Assembly (NCBI RefSeq): GCF_001567585.1
Contig: NZ_LRQV01000007.1
Location: 41,144 to 105,143, forward strand
Source: Micromonospora rosaria
Lineage (GTDB): Bacteria; Actinomycetota; Actinomycetes; Mycobacteriales; Micromonosporaceae
Length of the DNA: 64,000 bases
Direction of reading: 5' to 3'
How positions within the stretch are numbered: the stretch's first letter is position 1; each line of letters begins with the position of its first letter. Under the pieces are notes generated by a model. It saw only the letters and a program-made list of their open reading frames with translations. It ran no database searches and was not told where the DNA came from. The translations under genes and the position numbers were made by a program. Shown piece by piece: positions 35,232-43,241 of the stretch.

Positions 35232-37286
35232 ATGAGTGCGGTGGAGTGCCCCGGGTGCAGCGGCTTGACCTTCACGGTGCTGCCCTGCGTGTGCCGGATC
35301 GGCGGCGACCGGCTGCTCTACGAGGCGGGAACCTACGCCGACGAACCCTACCGGGACTGTGCGCGCTGTGCCGGGGCCGGCACCCGGGCCGTGGCCTGCG
35401 TCGATTGTGGGGGAGCCGGGCGGCGGCGGGCGCAGCTCGTGCTGACCGTGGCGAATCTCGACACCGGCGCGGTCGCCTCGGCCAGTGTCGTGCCGGGAAG
35501 CGTGCTGCCGACGCCGGACGGTACGGGTGGCTGGGAGTTGGCGCTGAGACCGCTGGTCGACGAGCTGGCCACGGCGGTCGGGGTGCCGCCGCCCACGGTG
35601 GAGCCGGTCTGGCTGACCCTGCCGCTGAGCCACCGGTACCGCCCGGACACGCCCGCCGACCAGCGGGAGGCGCTGGTGGCGGCGGCGATCGCCGGGCGGT
35701 CGTACCGGCCGTGGCGGGTCTTCGTGGGGCGGAGCGTGGGGCGGCCCGCGCCACCGGATCCGGCGCGGGCGTTGGCCCAGCTGCGCGGCCTCGCCGACCT
35801 GCTGCGGCTGGACCTGGTGGTCGAGGCCCGCCGAGGGCCGGGGGCGACGCGCTGGTACGTCCGGTACGAGGTGCCCGGCGGACGGGTGCCCGACGAGGTC
35901 GGGGCGGGCTTTCCCGACCTGCCCGCCGCGCTCGCCGCCACCTCGCCGACCGACGCGCTGGCCGGGCTGCGCGAACGGGGCCGACACGCCCCGGGACACG
36001 CGATCGGGTCGGGGCGGTCCGCCCCGGTCGGGTGGCGGTCGGTGCTGGCCGGGGCAGCCGGGCCGGCCCGGGTGGCGCGGCGGCTCGGCCGGCTGCTGCG
36101 TCGGGTCGGCGGGGCGCAGGCGGTGTGGCGCGACGGCCGCTGGTGGTACGTCCCGCTGCCCGACGGCCCGCCGGTCGACGAGATCCGCGCCACCGACACC
36201 GGCCAGGTGAGCTGGTGGCGGCGCGGCACCCTGGTGCGGGCGACCGAACCACCGGCCCCGTCGTGGCAGGGCCAACCGATCGGGTACGCGACCTGCCCCG
36301 ACTGCGTACCGGGCACCCGGCTGCGCCGCTGCCGCTGCCTTCTCGACGGCGACCAGGACTGCCGGCACTGCTCCGGCGCCGCCCTGGAGCCGTCGGAGTT
36401 CGTCTGCACGAGCTGCGGCGACAGCGGGCGGGTACACGACGCGGTGACGGTCACCCTGACCGATCTGGACGGTTTCGCCACCCACGAACTGTGGCGGGCG
36501 GACCACGACGATCCGGGCGTACCCGTCGCCGGGTGGCCGGGCGGCGCGCCGGTGCTGCGCCTCGACCGGCGGTACCGGCTGGCGGAGCGCGCGGCCACCC
36601 TCGGGGTACGGCCGGCGGACCTCCTTGACGCGGACGGTGGCCTGCCGCTGCACCGTGACCTGCGCGAGGGCCTGGTCTTCCCGGACGGGACGACCGTACC
36701 CGCGCTCGTCCGGTTCGTGCGGAAGGCGGCGGCCGGCCGGCCCGGGGCGCGGCTGATCGTCGCGGCAGTCCGGCCGGTGACGCCGCCGCTGGCCGCAGTG
36801 CTCCGGCTCGGGGCCGGGCTCGGCCTCGACGTGGCGGTCACCGTCACCGACCAGCGTCCCGACCCGGACCAGCCGTTACGGGAGGCTGGCCGCTGGTGGT
36901 CGGTGGAGCTGATGGCCCCTGGTACGCCGGACGAGCGGATCAGCCCGCCGGGCCTGCCCTCGGTCGAGGCGGCCGTCGGCTTCTGCCTGCGCATGCTGGA
37001 CGGCGCGGTGCACGCCGCCGTCCCGGCCGACGTGCAGGTGCCGCTCGTCGTGCCCCAGATGCCCGGGCCCGACGCGGACCCCTGGATCGGCGTCCCGTCC
37101 CGGGGCGTCGTCGACCCGACGGTGGCGTTGCTGCGACTGGCCCGGCACTACCCGGACCAGTTCGTGCGGGTCCGGTTCCAGGCCGACGGGTGCGTCGTCG
37201 GGCTCTTCGAGCGCGCCGGATGGGTTCCGGTAGTCCGGGCGGCCGGCCTCGCCGCCGCCCTCGGCGCGCTCGGCCTACGGTCGTGA
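35232..37286 (+). CDS. 684-aa protein with two tandem DnaJ-like eight-cysteine zinc clusters
   Basis: I recognise no family. The protein is an internal duplication of a roughly 340-aa unit. Each unit starts with eight Cys in the order CxxC-CxC-CxxC-CxxC: Cys6, 9, 19, 21, 43, 46, 56, 59 and again Cys355, 358, 367, 369, 377, 380, 392, 395. CARCAGAG and CVDCGGAG look like the DnaJ zinc centre, but there is no J domain. After each cluster comes a similar alpha/beta stretch (LVLTVANLDTG / VTVTLTDLDGF; RWYVRYEVPGG / RWWSVELMAPG) and a terminal Trp-rich segment. No membrane helix or signal peptide. ATG 35232 is chosen because the frame upstream has no similarity. Confidence 0.8.
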   Translation: MSAVECPGCSGLTFTVLPCVCRIGGDRLLYEAGTYADEPYRDCARCAGAGTRAVACVDCGGAGRRRAQLVLTVANLDTGAVASASVVPGSVLPTPDGTGGWELALRPLVDELATAVGVPPPTVEPVWLTLPLSHRYRPDTPADQREALVAAAIAGRSYRPWRVFVGRSVGRPAPPDPARALAQLRGLADLLRLDLVVEARRGPGATRWYVRYEVPGGRVPDEVGAGFPDLPAALAATSPTDALAGLRERGRHAPGHAIGSGRSAPVGWRSVLAGAAGPARVARRLGRLLRRVGGAQAVWRDGRWWYVPLPDGPPVDEIRATDTGQVSWWRRGTLVRATEPPAPSWQGQPIGYATCPDCVPGTRLRRCRCLLDGDQDCRHCSGAALEPSEFVCTSCGDSGRVHDAVTVTLTDLDGFATHELWRADHDDPGVPVAGWPGGAPVLRLDRRYRLAERAATLGVRPADLLDADGGLPLHRDLREGLVFPDGTTVPALVRFVRKAAAGRPGARLIVAAVRPVTPPLAAVLRLGAGLGLDVAVTVTDQRPDPDQPLREAGRWWSVELMAPGTPDERISPPGLPSVEAAVGFCLRMLDGAVHAAVPADVQVPLVVPQMPGPDADPWIGVPSRGVVDPTVALLRLARHYPDQFVRVRFQADGCVVGLFERAGWVPVVRAAGLAAALGALGLRS

Positions 37287-37436
37287 TCGCTGTGGAAGCG
37301 TGACCGCGAAGGATTTGTAGCGCGTTCTGGCAGCGCGCATGATGACCGAACGGGCGTCACCGTGGCGTCACGGAGACGGCTTGTATCCGGATTCTGATCC
37401 TGACTGGGTGGGCCGGCGCGACTGCGGCAAGCTGGA

Positions 37437-38189
37437 ATGACGGCGGATACGGAGAGCCTCGCCAAGCAGTTTGCTCGTCCGGTCCGACGGCTGTCACCTC
37501 TCGTCATTCCGGGGGCCGCCATGTTCGACATCAGCGGTTCGAAGAACTGTTTCACCTGGACCCGGGTGCTTTCCCAGGGGGCCGTCGGCAACGACGTCAC
37601 CCAGTTGCAGATCCGCGTCGCGGGCTGGGTCGGCGTCGGGGAGATCCTCGCCGTGGACGGCTTCTTCGGCCCGGCGACCGGTGCGGCGGTACGCCGGTTC
37701 AAGGCGGGCTACGGGCTCCAGAGCACCACGGAGACCGCCGGTCCGGAAACGTACGCGGTCATCTACTCCATTCAGGATGCCGACTGTACGCCCCGGCATT
37801 TCTCGTACGCCGAGTTCACCGGCGGATGCGGGGAGACGGGATTCTTCGGTGGTGCCGTCTCCGGTGCCACCGTGCAGGCGAACCTGCTGCGCGTCATGTG
37901 GCAGTTGGAGGCGCTCCGGCACAAACTCGGCGACCGGCCCATCGTCATCACCTCCGGCTTCCGCAGCATCGGCTGCAACAGCCGGGTCGGCGGCGCCCCG
38001 AACAGCCTCCACACGTACGGCAAAGCCGCCGACCTCGGCCTGGCGAGCGCGCCGACCCAGTGCCAGTTGTGGCGGACCGCGCAGTCCTGCGGCTTCCGGG
38101 AGATCCTCGGCCCCGGGTACCCCGGTCACGACGACCACGTGCACGTGGCCAACCGGGACACCCGGTTCTGGCAGGCCCCGGACTGCTGA
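37437..38189 (+). CDS. M15-type D-Ala-D-Ala carboxypeptidase with peptidoglycan-binding domain
   Basis: A 250-aa zinc peptidase. Residues about 45-105 form a peptidoglycan-binding domain (GNDVTQLQIRVAGW, VDGFFGPATGAAVRRFKAGYGL). Residues about 120-250 are the M15A catalytic domain with zinc ligands in HTYGKAADLGL (His, Asp) and HDDHVHV (His). Such enzymes trim peptidoglycan stem peptides outside the cell, yet no clear signal peptide is visible before MFDISGSK, so the start (ATG 37437, or ATG 37521) or the export route is uncertain. Several Cys suggest disulfides. The preceding 150 bp include CGTGGCGTCACG and no gene. Confidence 0.85.
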   Translation: MTADTESLAKQFARPVRRLSPLVIPGAAMFDISGSKNCFTWTRVLSQGAVGNDVTQLQIRVAGWVGVGEILAVDGFFGPATGAAVRRFKAGYGLQSTTETAGPETYAVIYSIQDADCTPRHFSYAEFTGGCGETGFFGGAVSGATVQANLLRVMWQLEALRHKLGDRPIVITSGFRSIGCNSRVGGAPNSLHTYGKAADLGLASAPTQCQLWRTAQSCGFREILGPGYPGHDDHVHVANRDTRFWQAPDC

Positions 38190-38222
38190 CCGGTCCGGCC
38201 CGCCGTGAGAGGGGTGGACCCT

Positions 38223-38283
38223 GAGCGTTGGCGGATTACCGACGCGACTCGCCGGGTGAGGCGACGGAAGAGCGCCAACGTTC
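38223..38283 (+). repeat. 61-bp palindromic repeat, right copy
   Basis: It starts GAGCGTTGGCG and ends CGCCAACGTTC (10 of 11 in inverted comparison), with an inner GC stem-loop. Direct copy of 33652-33712. Confidence 0.9.
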
Positions 38284-38388
38284 AGGGAGCCCCGGCGTCG
38301 GCCGGCACGGTCGTCGTGGACCGGCGAGGGTGAGTGCGGATCGATGCCCATGCCCGTGGAGCCTGTGGCCCGATGGGCACGCATCGCC

Positions 38389-38394
38389 TACCGT
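38389..38394 (+). promoter_or_regulatory. -10 box of the GNAT gene at 38401, probable leaderless
   Basis: TACCGT with a 6-nt gap (CTCGGC) to ATG 38401. Confidence 0.5.
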
Positions 38395-38400
38395 CTCGGC

Positions 38401-38871
38401 ATGGTGACGTTGCGGCTCGAACCGATGACCGAGGAGCAGTTTCGCCGGTATCGGCAGGGCGCGGAGGCCGACTACGCGGAGAACGTCGCGGCCTCCGGCG
38501 CGATGGCGTTACCGGAGGCGCGGGAGAAGGCCCGCACGGACTACGACCGGCTCCTGCCCGACGGCCTGGGCACAGCGGGGCACCATCTCTGGGCCGCGTA
38601 CGACGGTGCCGTCGAGGTCGGGATGGTGTGGCTGCACGTGGAGGAGAAGTCGGACGGCCGGCACGCCTTCGGGTACGACTTCGAGGTGCGCCCGGAACTG
38701 CGGCGTCAGGGGTACGGCCGGGCGGTCATCCAGGCCGCCGAAGAACTGTGCCGCGAGTGGGGTGTGGTCTCCATCGGGCTGAACGTCTTCGGCTTCAACC
38801 AGGCTGCCCGCGCGTTGTACGAGCAGATGGGCTTCGAGGTCACCTCGGTCCAGATGCGCAAGCGGCTGTAG
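38401..38871 (+). CDS. GNAT-family N-acetyltransferase
   Basis: A 156-aa acetyl-CoA-dependent acetyltransferase. Motif A is VRPELRRQGYGRAVIQAAEE with the pyrophosphate-binding Q/R-x-x-G-x-G/A pattern, and the C-terminal LNVFGFNQAARALYEQMGFE is motif B. The N-terminal EEQFRRYRQGAEADYAENVA is typical of a subgroup of small GNATs of unknown substrate. ATG 38401 is supported by TACCGT; the frame is open from 38344. Confidence 0.92.
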   Translation: MVTLRLEPMTEEQFRRYRQGAEADYAENVAASGAMALPEAREKARTDYDRLLPDGLGTAGHHLWAAYDGAVEVGMVWLHVEEKSDGRHAFGYDFEVRPELRRQGYGRAVIQAAEELCREWGVVSIGLNVFGFNQAARALYEQMGFEVTSVQMRKRL

Positions 38872-38992
38872 CGGCGGTGTGTGCCGTCGCGGCCAGGCGG
38901 GACGGGCGGTTGCCCCGTCCGTGCGGGCAGGTCGACAGCAACTGGTCCGGCCGCGCTCCGAGCCGGGTGACCCCGGTGGGCCCGGCGCGTGG

Positions 38993-39712
38993 CTACGCGT
39001 CGCGGAGGGCGTCGTCGACGCCGGTCTCGCGGCGGCCCAGGTGGACCGGGTCGCGGCCGGAGAGGAGGTCCAGCGCCGCCTTGACGCTGGCCCCGTACTC
39101 GCGGGTGGAGCTGATCCGCCAGGTCCGCTCGTACTCCCGGGCGGTCTCGTCGCCGACGCCGTTGACGTCGACGCCGAGTTGCCGGCACACGGTCACCGCG
39201 CGGGGCAGGTGGAACGACTGGGTGACCACGGTCGCCTTCTCCACCCCGAAGATCCGCTTCGCGCGGGCACACGAGTCGTACGTATCGAAGCCGGCGTGGT
39301 CGAGCACGATCCGGTCGGCCGGTACGCCCTGCGCCACCAGCCAGCGGCTCATCGCGCCCGGTTCGTCGTAGTCGGCGTTCATGTTGTCGCCGGAGACCAG
39401 GATGGCGCGGACCTTGCCGGCGGCGAACAGCCGGTGCGCGATCGCCAGCCGCGCGCTGAGGAACGGCGACGGGGTGCCGTCCGGCAGGACCCGGGTGCCG
39501 AGCACCAGGGCGACCGGGGCCTCGGGGACGTCCGTCTCGGTGAAGATGTGCCCCTGCGCGGTGCTCCGGATCCAGGCGACGCTGGACACCGCGCCGGTGG
39601 TGACGAGCGTGGCGCCGACGACGAGCGCGGCGCCGACACGGAGCAGCCGGCGTCGGACCGGGTCGTCGGGCGAACGCCAGAACCTGATCACCGTGGAGAG
39701 TCGCCCCCGCAT
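38993..39712 (-). CDS. SanA/YdcF-like (DUF218) membrane protein
   Basis: A 239-aa protein with one N-terminal membrane helix (VGAALVVGATLVTTGAVSSVAW) and a periplasm-facing DUF218 domain: APVALVLGTRVLPDGTPSP, ILVSGDNMNADYDEPGAM, TVVTQSFHLPRAV. SanA of enterics affects envelope barrier function and vancomycin sensitivity; the reaction is unknown. ATG 39712 is chosen because the longer frame (from 39787) adds a basic tail, and GATACT lies 7 nt upstream of 39712. Confidence 0.88.
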   Translation of the reverse strand: MRGRLSTVIRFWRSPDDPVRRRLLRVGAALVVGATLVTTGAVSSVAWIRSTAQGHIFTETDVPEAPVALVLGTRVLPDGTPSPFLSARLAIAHRLFAAGKVRAILVSGDNMNADYDEPGAMSRWLVAQGVPADRIVLDHAGFDTYDSCARAKRIFGVEKATVVTQSFHLPRAVTVCRQLGVDVNGVGDETAREYERTWRISSTREYGASVKAALDLLSGRDPVHLGRRETGVDDALRDA

Positions 39713-39719
39713 GGGGACG

Positions 39720-39725
39720 AGTATC
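39720..39725 (-). promoter_or_regulatory. -10 box of the SanA-like gene, probable leaderless
   Basis: Minus-strand GATACT with a 7-nt gap to ATG 39712. Confidence 0.4.
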
Positions 39726-39806
39726 CCAGGTTTTCGCCAAAACTGGATCTTGCGCGCCGGGTGGCGGGGTGCGGCCGGCCGGCGCACCCCGCCACCCGAC
39801 AGTGGA

Positions 39807-40661
<855 letters not shown>

Positions 40662-40697
40662 GACTTCCTCCTCGGGTCAGGGCTCACCCGGCCCATA

Positions 40698-40755
40698 GTG
40701 CACTAACTTTTGGAAAGTGCCAACCTGTGGTAAGTGCCGTCGCTGCCGGAAGTGC
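40698..40755. promoter_or_regulatory. Clustered AAGTGC/GCACT half-sites, probable HxlR operators
   Basis: AGTGCACT at 40698-40705, then AAGTGC at 40715-40720, 40732-40737 and 40750-40755, spaced 17 and 18 bp apart. GCACT (40700-40704) and AGTGC (40716-40720) form an inverted pair. The cluster fills the divergent promoter region; the last copy lies between the promoter region and the TACCGT -10 (40767-40772) of the regulator gene. Confidence 0.55.
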
Positions 40756-40779
40756 TGCTGTCCGGGTACCGTCGAGCCC

Positions 40780-41226
40780 ATGAGCCAGCGCCCCGACCAG
40801 CCCGGCGCGGCCGAGCCGGCCGACCTCGACGGGCAGTTCATTGCCGACGTCTTCGCCCGCAACTGCGACTCCCGTCGCACCCTGGAGCACATCGCCAGCA
40901 AGTGGGGCATCCTGGCGCTCGCCGCGCTGCGCGCGGAGGCGTACCGGTTCAACGCGCTGCGTCGTCGGGTGGACGGGGTCAGCGAGAAGATGCTGTCCCA
41001 GACCCTCCAGGCGCTGGAACGCGACGGACTGGTCCACCGCGAGGTGCAGACCAGCATCCCGCCGCACGTGGAGTACAGCCTCACCCCGCTCGGCGTACGG
41101 GTCGCCGACCGGCTGGTGGCCCTGCTCGACCTGGTCGAGGGGGAGGTCGGCACGGTGCTCGCCGCCCGGGCCGCGTACGACGAGCGGGCGGCGGCCGGGG
41201 ACGACCTGCGAACGGGACGCCGCTGA
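40780..41226 (+). CDS. HxlR-family redox-type regulator (QorR-like)
   Basis: A 148-aa winged-helix protein: LEHIASKWGILALAALRAEAY, RFNALRRRVDGVSEKMLSQTL, LERDGLVHREVQTSIPPHVEY and SLTPLG define HxlR. A single Cys in the N-terminal FARNCDSR matches the sensing Cys of redox-responsive members such as corynebacterial QorR. ATG 40780 has TACCGT 7 nt upstream (leaderless). It is divergent from the QorB-like reductase and likely represses both genes through the AAGTGC half-sites. Confidence 0.92.
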   Translation: MSQRPDQPGAAEPADLDGQFIADVFARNCDSRRTLEHIASKWGILALAALRAEAYRFNALRRRVDGVSEKMLSQTLQALERDGLVHREVQTSIPPHVEYSLTPLGVRVADRLVALLDLVEGEVGTVLAARAAYDERAAAGDDLRTGRR

Positions 41227-41304
41227 GGCGATGATTGTCGGGGCGGGGGATCGTCTCTCCTTGTACCCGGGTCGACCGGACCCGCGTCGCCGAGGGAGGA
41301 CCCC

Positions 41305-41664
41305 ATGCCCACCATCCAGCCGACGATCGTCACGCCCGACGTGGCGCGCCTGCACCGGTTCTACGAGTCGGTGCTCGGTGCCGTCGAGGTCAGCCGGACG
41401 CCCCAGGAGGGGCCGGTCTTCTACCTCGGGCTGGCGGTGGGCGACACCGAACTCGGCCTGGTCGCCGCCGAGGGGCTGGATCTCACCGCCCCGCAGCGGA
41501 TCCTGCTCACCGTCGGCGTGGCCGACGTCGACGAACTGCTCGACCGGGTGACCGCCGCCGGCGGGCGGGTGCTCGGCCCGCCGAACGACATGCCGTGGGG
41601 CCAGCGGGTGGCACACGTCGAGGACCCGGACGGCAACAAGGTCAACCTGACCCACCCGCTCTGA
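41305..41664 (+). CDS. VOC/glyoxalase-fold protein
   Basis: A 119-aa vicinal-oxygen-chelate fold protein: TIVTPDVARLHRFYESVLG at the N-terminus, FYLGLAVGDTELGLV in the middle, and AHVEDPDGNKVNLTHPL at the C-terminus. It is a single-domain member whose metal ligands are only partly clear (Glu in HVEDPDG; the N-terminal His is replaced). Such proteins are often dioxygenases, glyoxalases or drug-binding proteins. ATG 41305 has GAGGGAGG upstream. It converges on the PH-domain gene. Confidence 0.9.
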   Translation: MPTIQPTIVTPDVARLHRFYESVLGAVEVSRTPQEGPVFYLGLAVGDTELGLVAAEGLDLTAPQRILLTVGVADVDELLDRVTAAGGRVLGPPNDMPWGQRVAHVEDPDGNKVNLTHPL

Positions 41665-41721
41665 ACGCCCCGGCCGCCCTGCCCCGCCCCGGCTGTTCCA
41701 CGCCGGCCGGGGTGGGGCCGG

Positions 41722-42084
41722 TCAGGAGATGTAGTGCAGGATCACGTTGTGCACGTGGTGGCTCTTGCGGTCACCCCGGAACTCGATCTCGTAGGTGTGG
41801 GTGCCGACGTGGATGGCGATGGCGCCGCTGGAGAAGAACGAGCCACCCCACGACTTGTTGCTCACCACGCTCACGCTGGTGATCTTCGAGTACGGGATGC
41901 TGGTGATCGCGTACCGCTTGCCGACGAAGGAGCGGTCCTGGATGATCACCCGTCGGTCGGTGAGCCCGATGAACCCGGTGCCGGTGCCGATGGCGTCGTA
42001 GACGGCAATGATCTGTTCCCCGTCGAGCAGGCCGCTCTGGATCTGCTCGAACTGCTCCTTGCGGTCGTACGTCGCGTGTGCCAT
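41722..42084 (-). CDS. Bacterial PH-domain protein (YokE-like)
   Basis: A 120-aa protein with a helical N-terminus (KEQFEQIQSGLLDGEQI) and a PH-like beta sandwich: FIGLTDRRVIIQDRSF, RYAITSIPYSKITSVSV, AIAIHVGTHTYEIEF and a final amphipathic helix. It fits the small bPH family found across actinobacteria and Bacillus; function is not established. No signal peptide. ATG 42084. It stands alone, with GC-rich possible terminator sequence between it and the VOC gene. Confidence 0.85.
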   Translation of the reverse strand: MAHATYDRKEQFEQIQSGLLDGEQIIAVYDAIGTGTGFIGLTDRRVIIQDRSFVGKRYAITSIPYSKITSVSVVSNKSWGGSFFSSGAIAIHVGTHTYEIEFRGDRKSHHVHNVILHYIS

Positions 42085-42191
42085 GGGTCCGACGGTACGA
42101 GGGGTGCGCCAGTGGCGGGGCAGCGCGCAGGGGCCGGAGGGCCTAGCGTGTTCCCGGTCGGCCGAACGTGGGGTGCCGCCGGTGGCGTGGA

Positions 42192-42500
42192 TCAGGAACT
42201 GGTGACGGCGCGGTACGCGTCCTCGATCCGCGCGGCCAGCAGGACCTCACCCTCGGTCAACGGCTCGTCGTCGCGGTGCCCGAGGCGGATCTGGGTCTCG
42301 TCGGCGCTGCGGCTGATCTCCGGCCGCAGGTGCAGCGCGTCGGAGACGACCTTGACCCGTTCGGTCAGGGCCGCGTGCTGGGCGTCGTCGATCACGAGGA
42401 TGCGTCTGATCTGCTCGCCCTCACGGGTCCATCCGGACAGCAGGGTGAGCGCGTCGCTGAGGTAGTCGCGCTTCGCCCGGCCGCTGAACAGCACGCGCAT
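42192..42500 (-). CDS. Pterin-4a-carbinolamine dehydratase-like protein
   Basis: A 102-aa protein with the fold pattern of PCD/PhhB: LLSGWTREGEQIRRIL, ALTERVKVVSDALHLRPEI and PLTEGEVLLAARIEDAYRAV. The family active-site motif (x-x-H-H-x-P) is altered here: only one His (in LHLRPE) remains, with Leu and Arg in the other positions. It may have reduced or different activity, or act as a DCoH-like binding protein. The ATG at 42500 has GGGAGG 9 nt upstream; the frame is open to 43166 but that part has no similarity. Confidence 0.65.
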   Translation of the reverse strand: MRVLFSGRAKRDYLSDALTLLSGWTREGEQIRRILVIDDAQHAALTERVKVVSDALHLRPEISRSADETQIRLGHRDDEPLTEGEVLLAARIEDAYRAVTSS

Positions 42501-42586
42501 CACCGCACCTCCCAGGCGTCGTTGCCGGCTTGTGGCCAAATCGTCGCCGTCCCGTGTCTTGTCGGTGGTCCCTAGTCTCTCGTCGC

Positions 42587-42736
42587 ATGGACGGTGTGTC
42601 CACGCCCACACTTCTCTCATCTCCTGACCTAGCGGACGCGCTACGGTACCCAAACCGCCGATTGATCTGGCACGCTGGACGCCCGTGCGAACCGAACGGA
42701 CCAGTGCCAGCGGCCAGCCCGAGCGGCGGGCCCTGA
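42587..42736 (+). CDS. Possible small upstream ORF overlapping the Nudix gene
   Basis: A 49-codon frame starting at ATG 42587, with TAGTCT at 42573-42578 as a possible -10 (8-nt gap). It ends inside the first codons of the Nudix gene in another frame. The predicted peptide has no features. It could be a leader peptide or chance. Confidence 0.2.
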   Translation: MDGVSTPTLLSSPDLADALRYPNRRLIWHAGRPCEPNGPVPAASPSGGP

Positions 42737-43143
42737 AGGTCGTCGTGGGCGCGGCGATCATCTCCGGTGGGCGGGTGCTCGCCTGTGCCCGTACCGCCCC
42801 GCCAGAGGTGGCGGGGATGTGGGAGTTTCCCGGCGGCAAGGTCGAGCCGGGGGAGAGCGAGACCGCGGCGCTCGTCCGCGAGTGCGCCGAGGAGCTCGCC
42901 GTGCGGGTCGAGGTCGGTGCGAGGGTCGGTGGCGACGTCCGGATGGCCCATGGCCGTTCCGTCCTGAAAGTGTACGCCGCGCGGCTGCTGCACGACGACG
43001 AACCGAAACCGCTGGAGCACGCGGCCCTGCGCTGGCTCACCGCCGCCGAACTGGACACGGTCACCTGGCTCCCGGCAGACGCGCCCATCGTCGATGCCCT
43101 CCGCCCGATCCTGCTGACCGCCGAGCGACCGACCACCGACTGA
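42685..43143 (+). CDS. Nudix hydrolase, MutT-like (probable 8-oxo-dGTP diphosphatase)
   Basis: A 152-aa protein with a complete Nudix box, GGKVEPGESETAALVREC then AEEL, in the MutT-style order EFPGGKVEPGE. AAIISGGRVLACART and MWEFPGGK match MutT homologues that sanitise 8-oxo-dGTP. GTG 42685 is the first plausible start; CACGCT at 42671-42676 is a weak -10. It stands alone between the PCD-like gene and sdhB. Confidence 0.88.
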   Translation: MRTERTSASGQPERRALKVVVGAAIISGGRVLACARTAPPEVAGMWEFPGGKVEPGESETAALVRECAEELAVRVEVGARVGGDVRMAHGRSVLKVYAARLLHDDEPKPLEHAALRWLTAAELDTVTWLPADAPIVDALRPILLTAERPTTD

Positions 43144-43241
43144 CCGGCGGGGCGTCGACCGGTCACCCGCCGCGGGGGACGGCGGGTGGAAAGGGGCCGG
43201 GGGCCGGCGGCGGTGCCGCGGCCCCCGGTCTCGTGTCCGGA

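Noticed and set aside
33579..38400. Integrated plasmid or ICE of the pSAM2 type
   Set aside because: The short GntR resembles KorSA-like repressors, but there is no integrase, excisionase, replication or transfer gene and no tRNA attachment site in the window.
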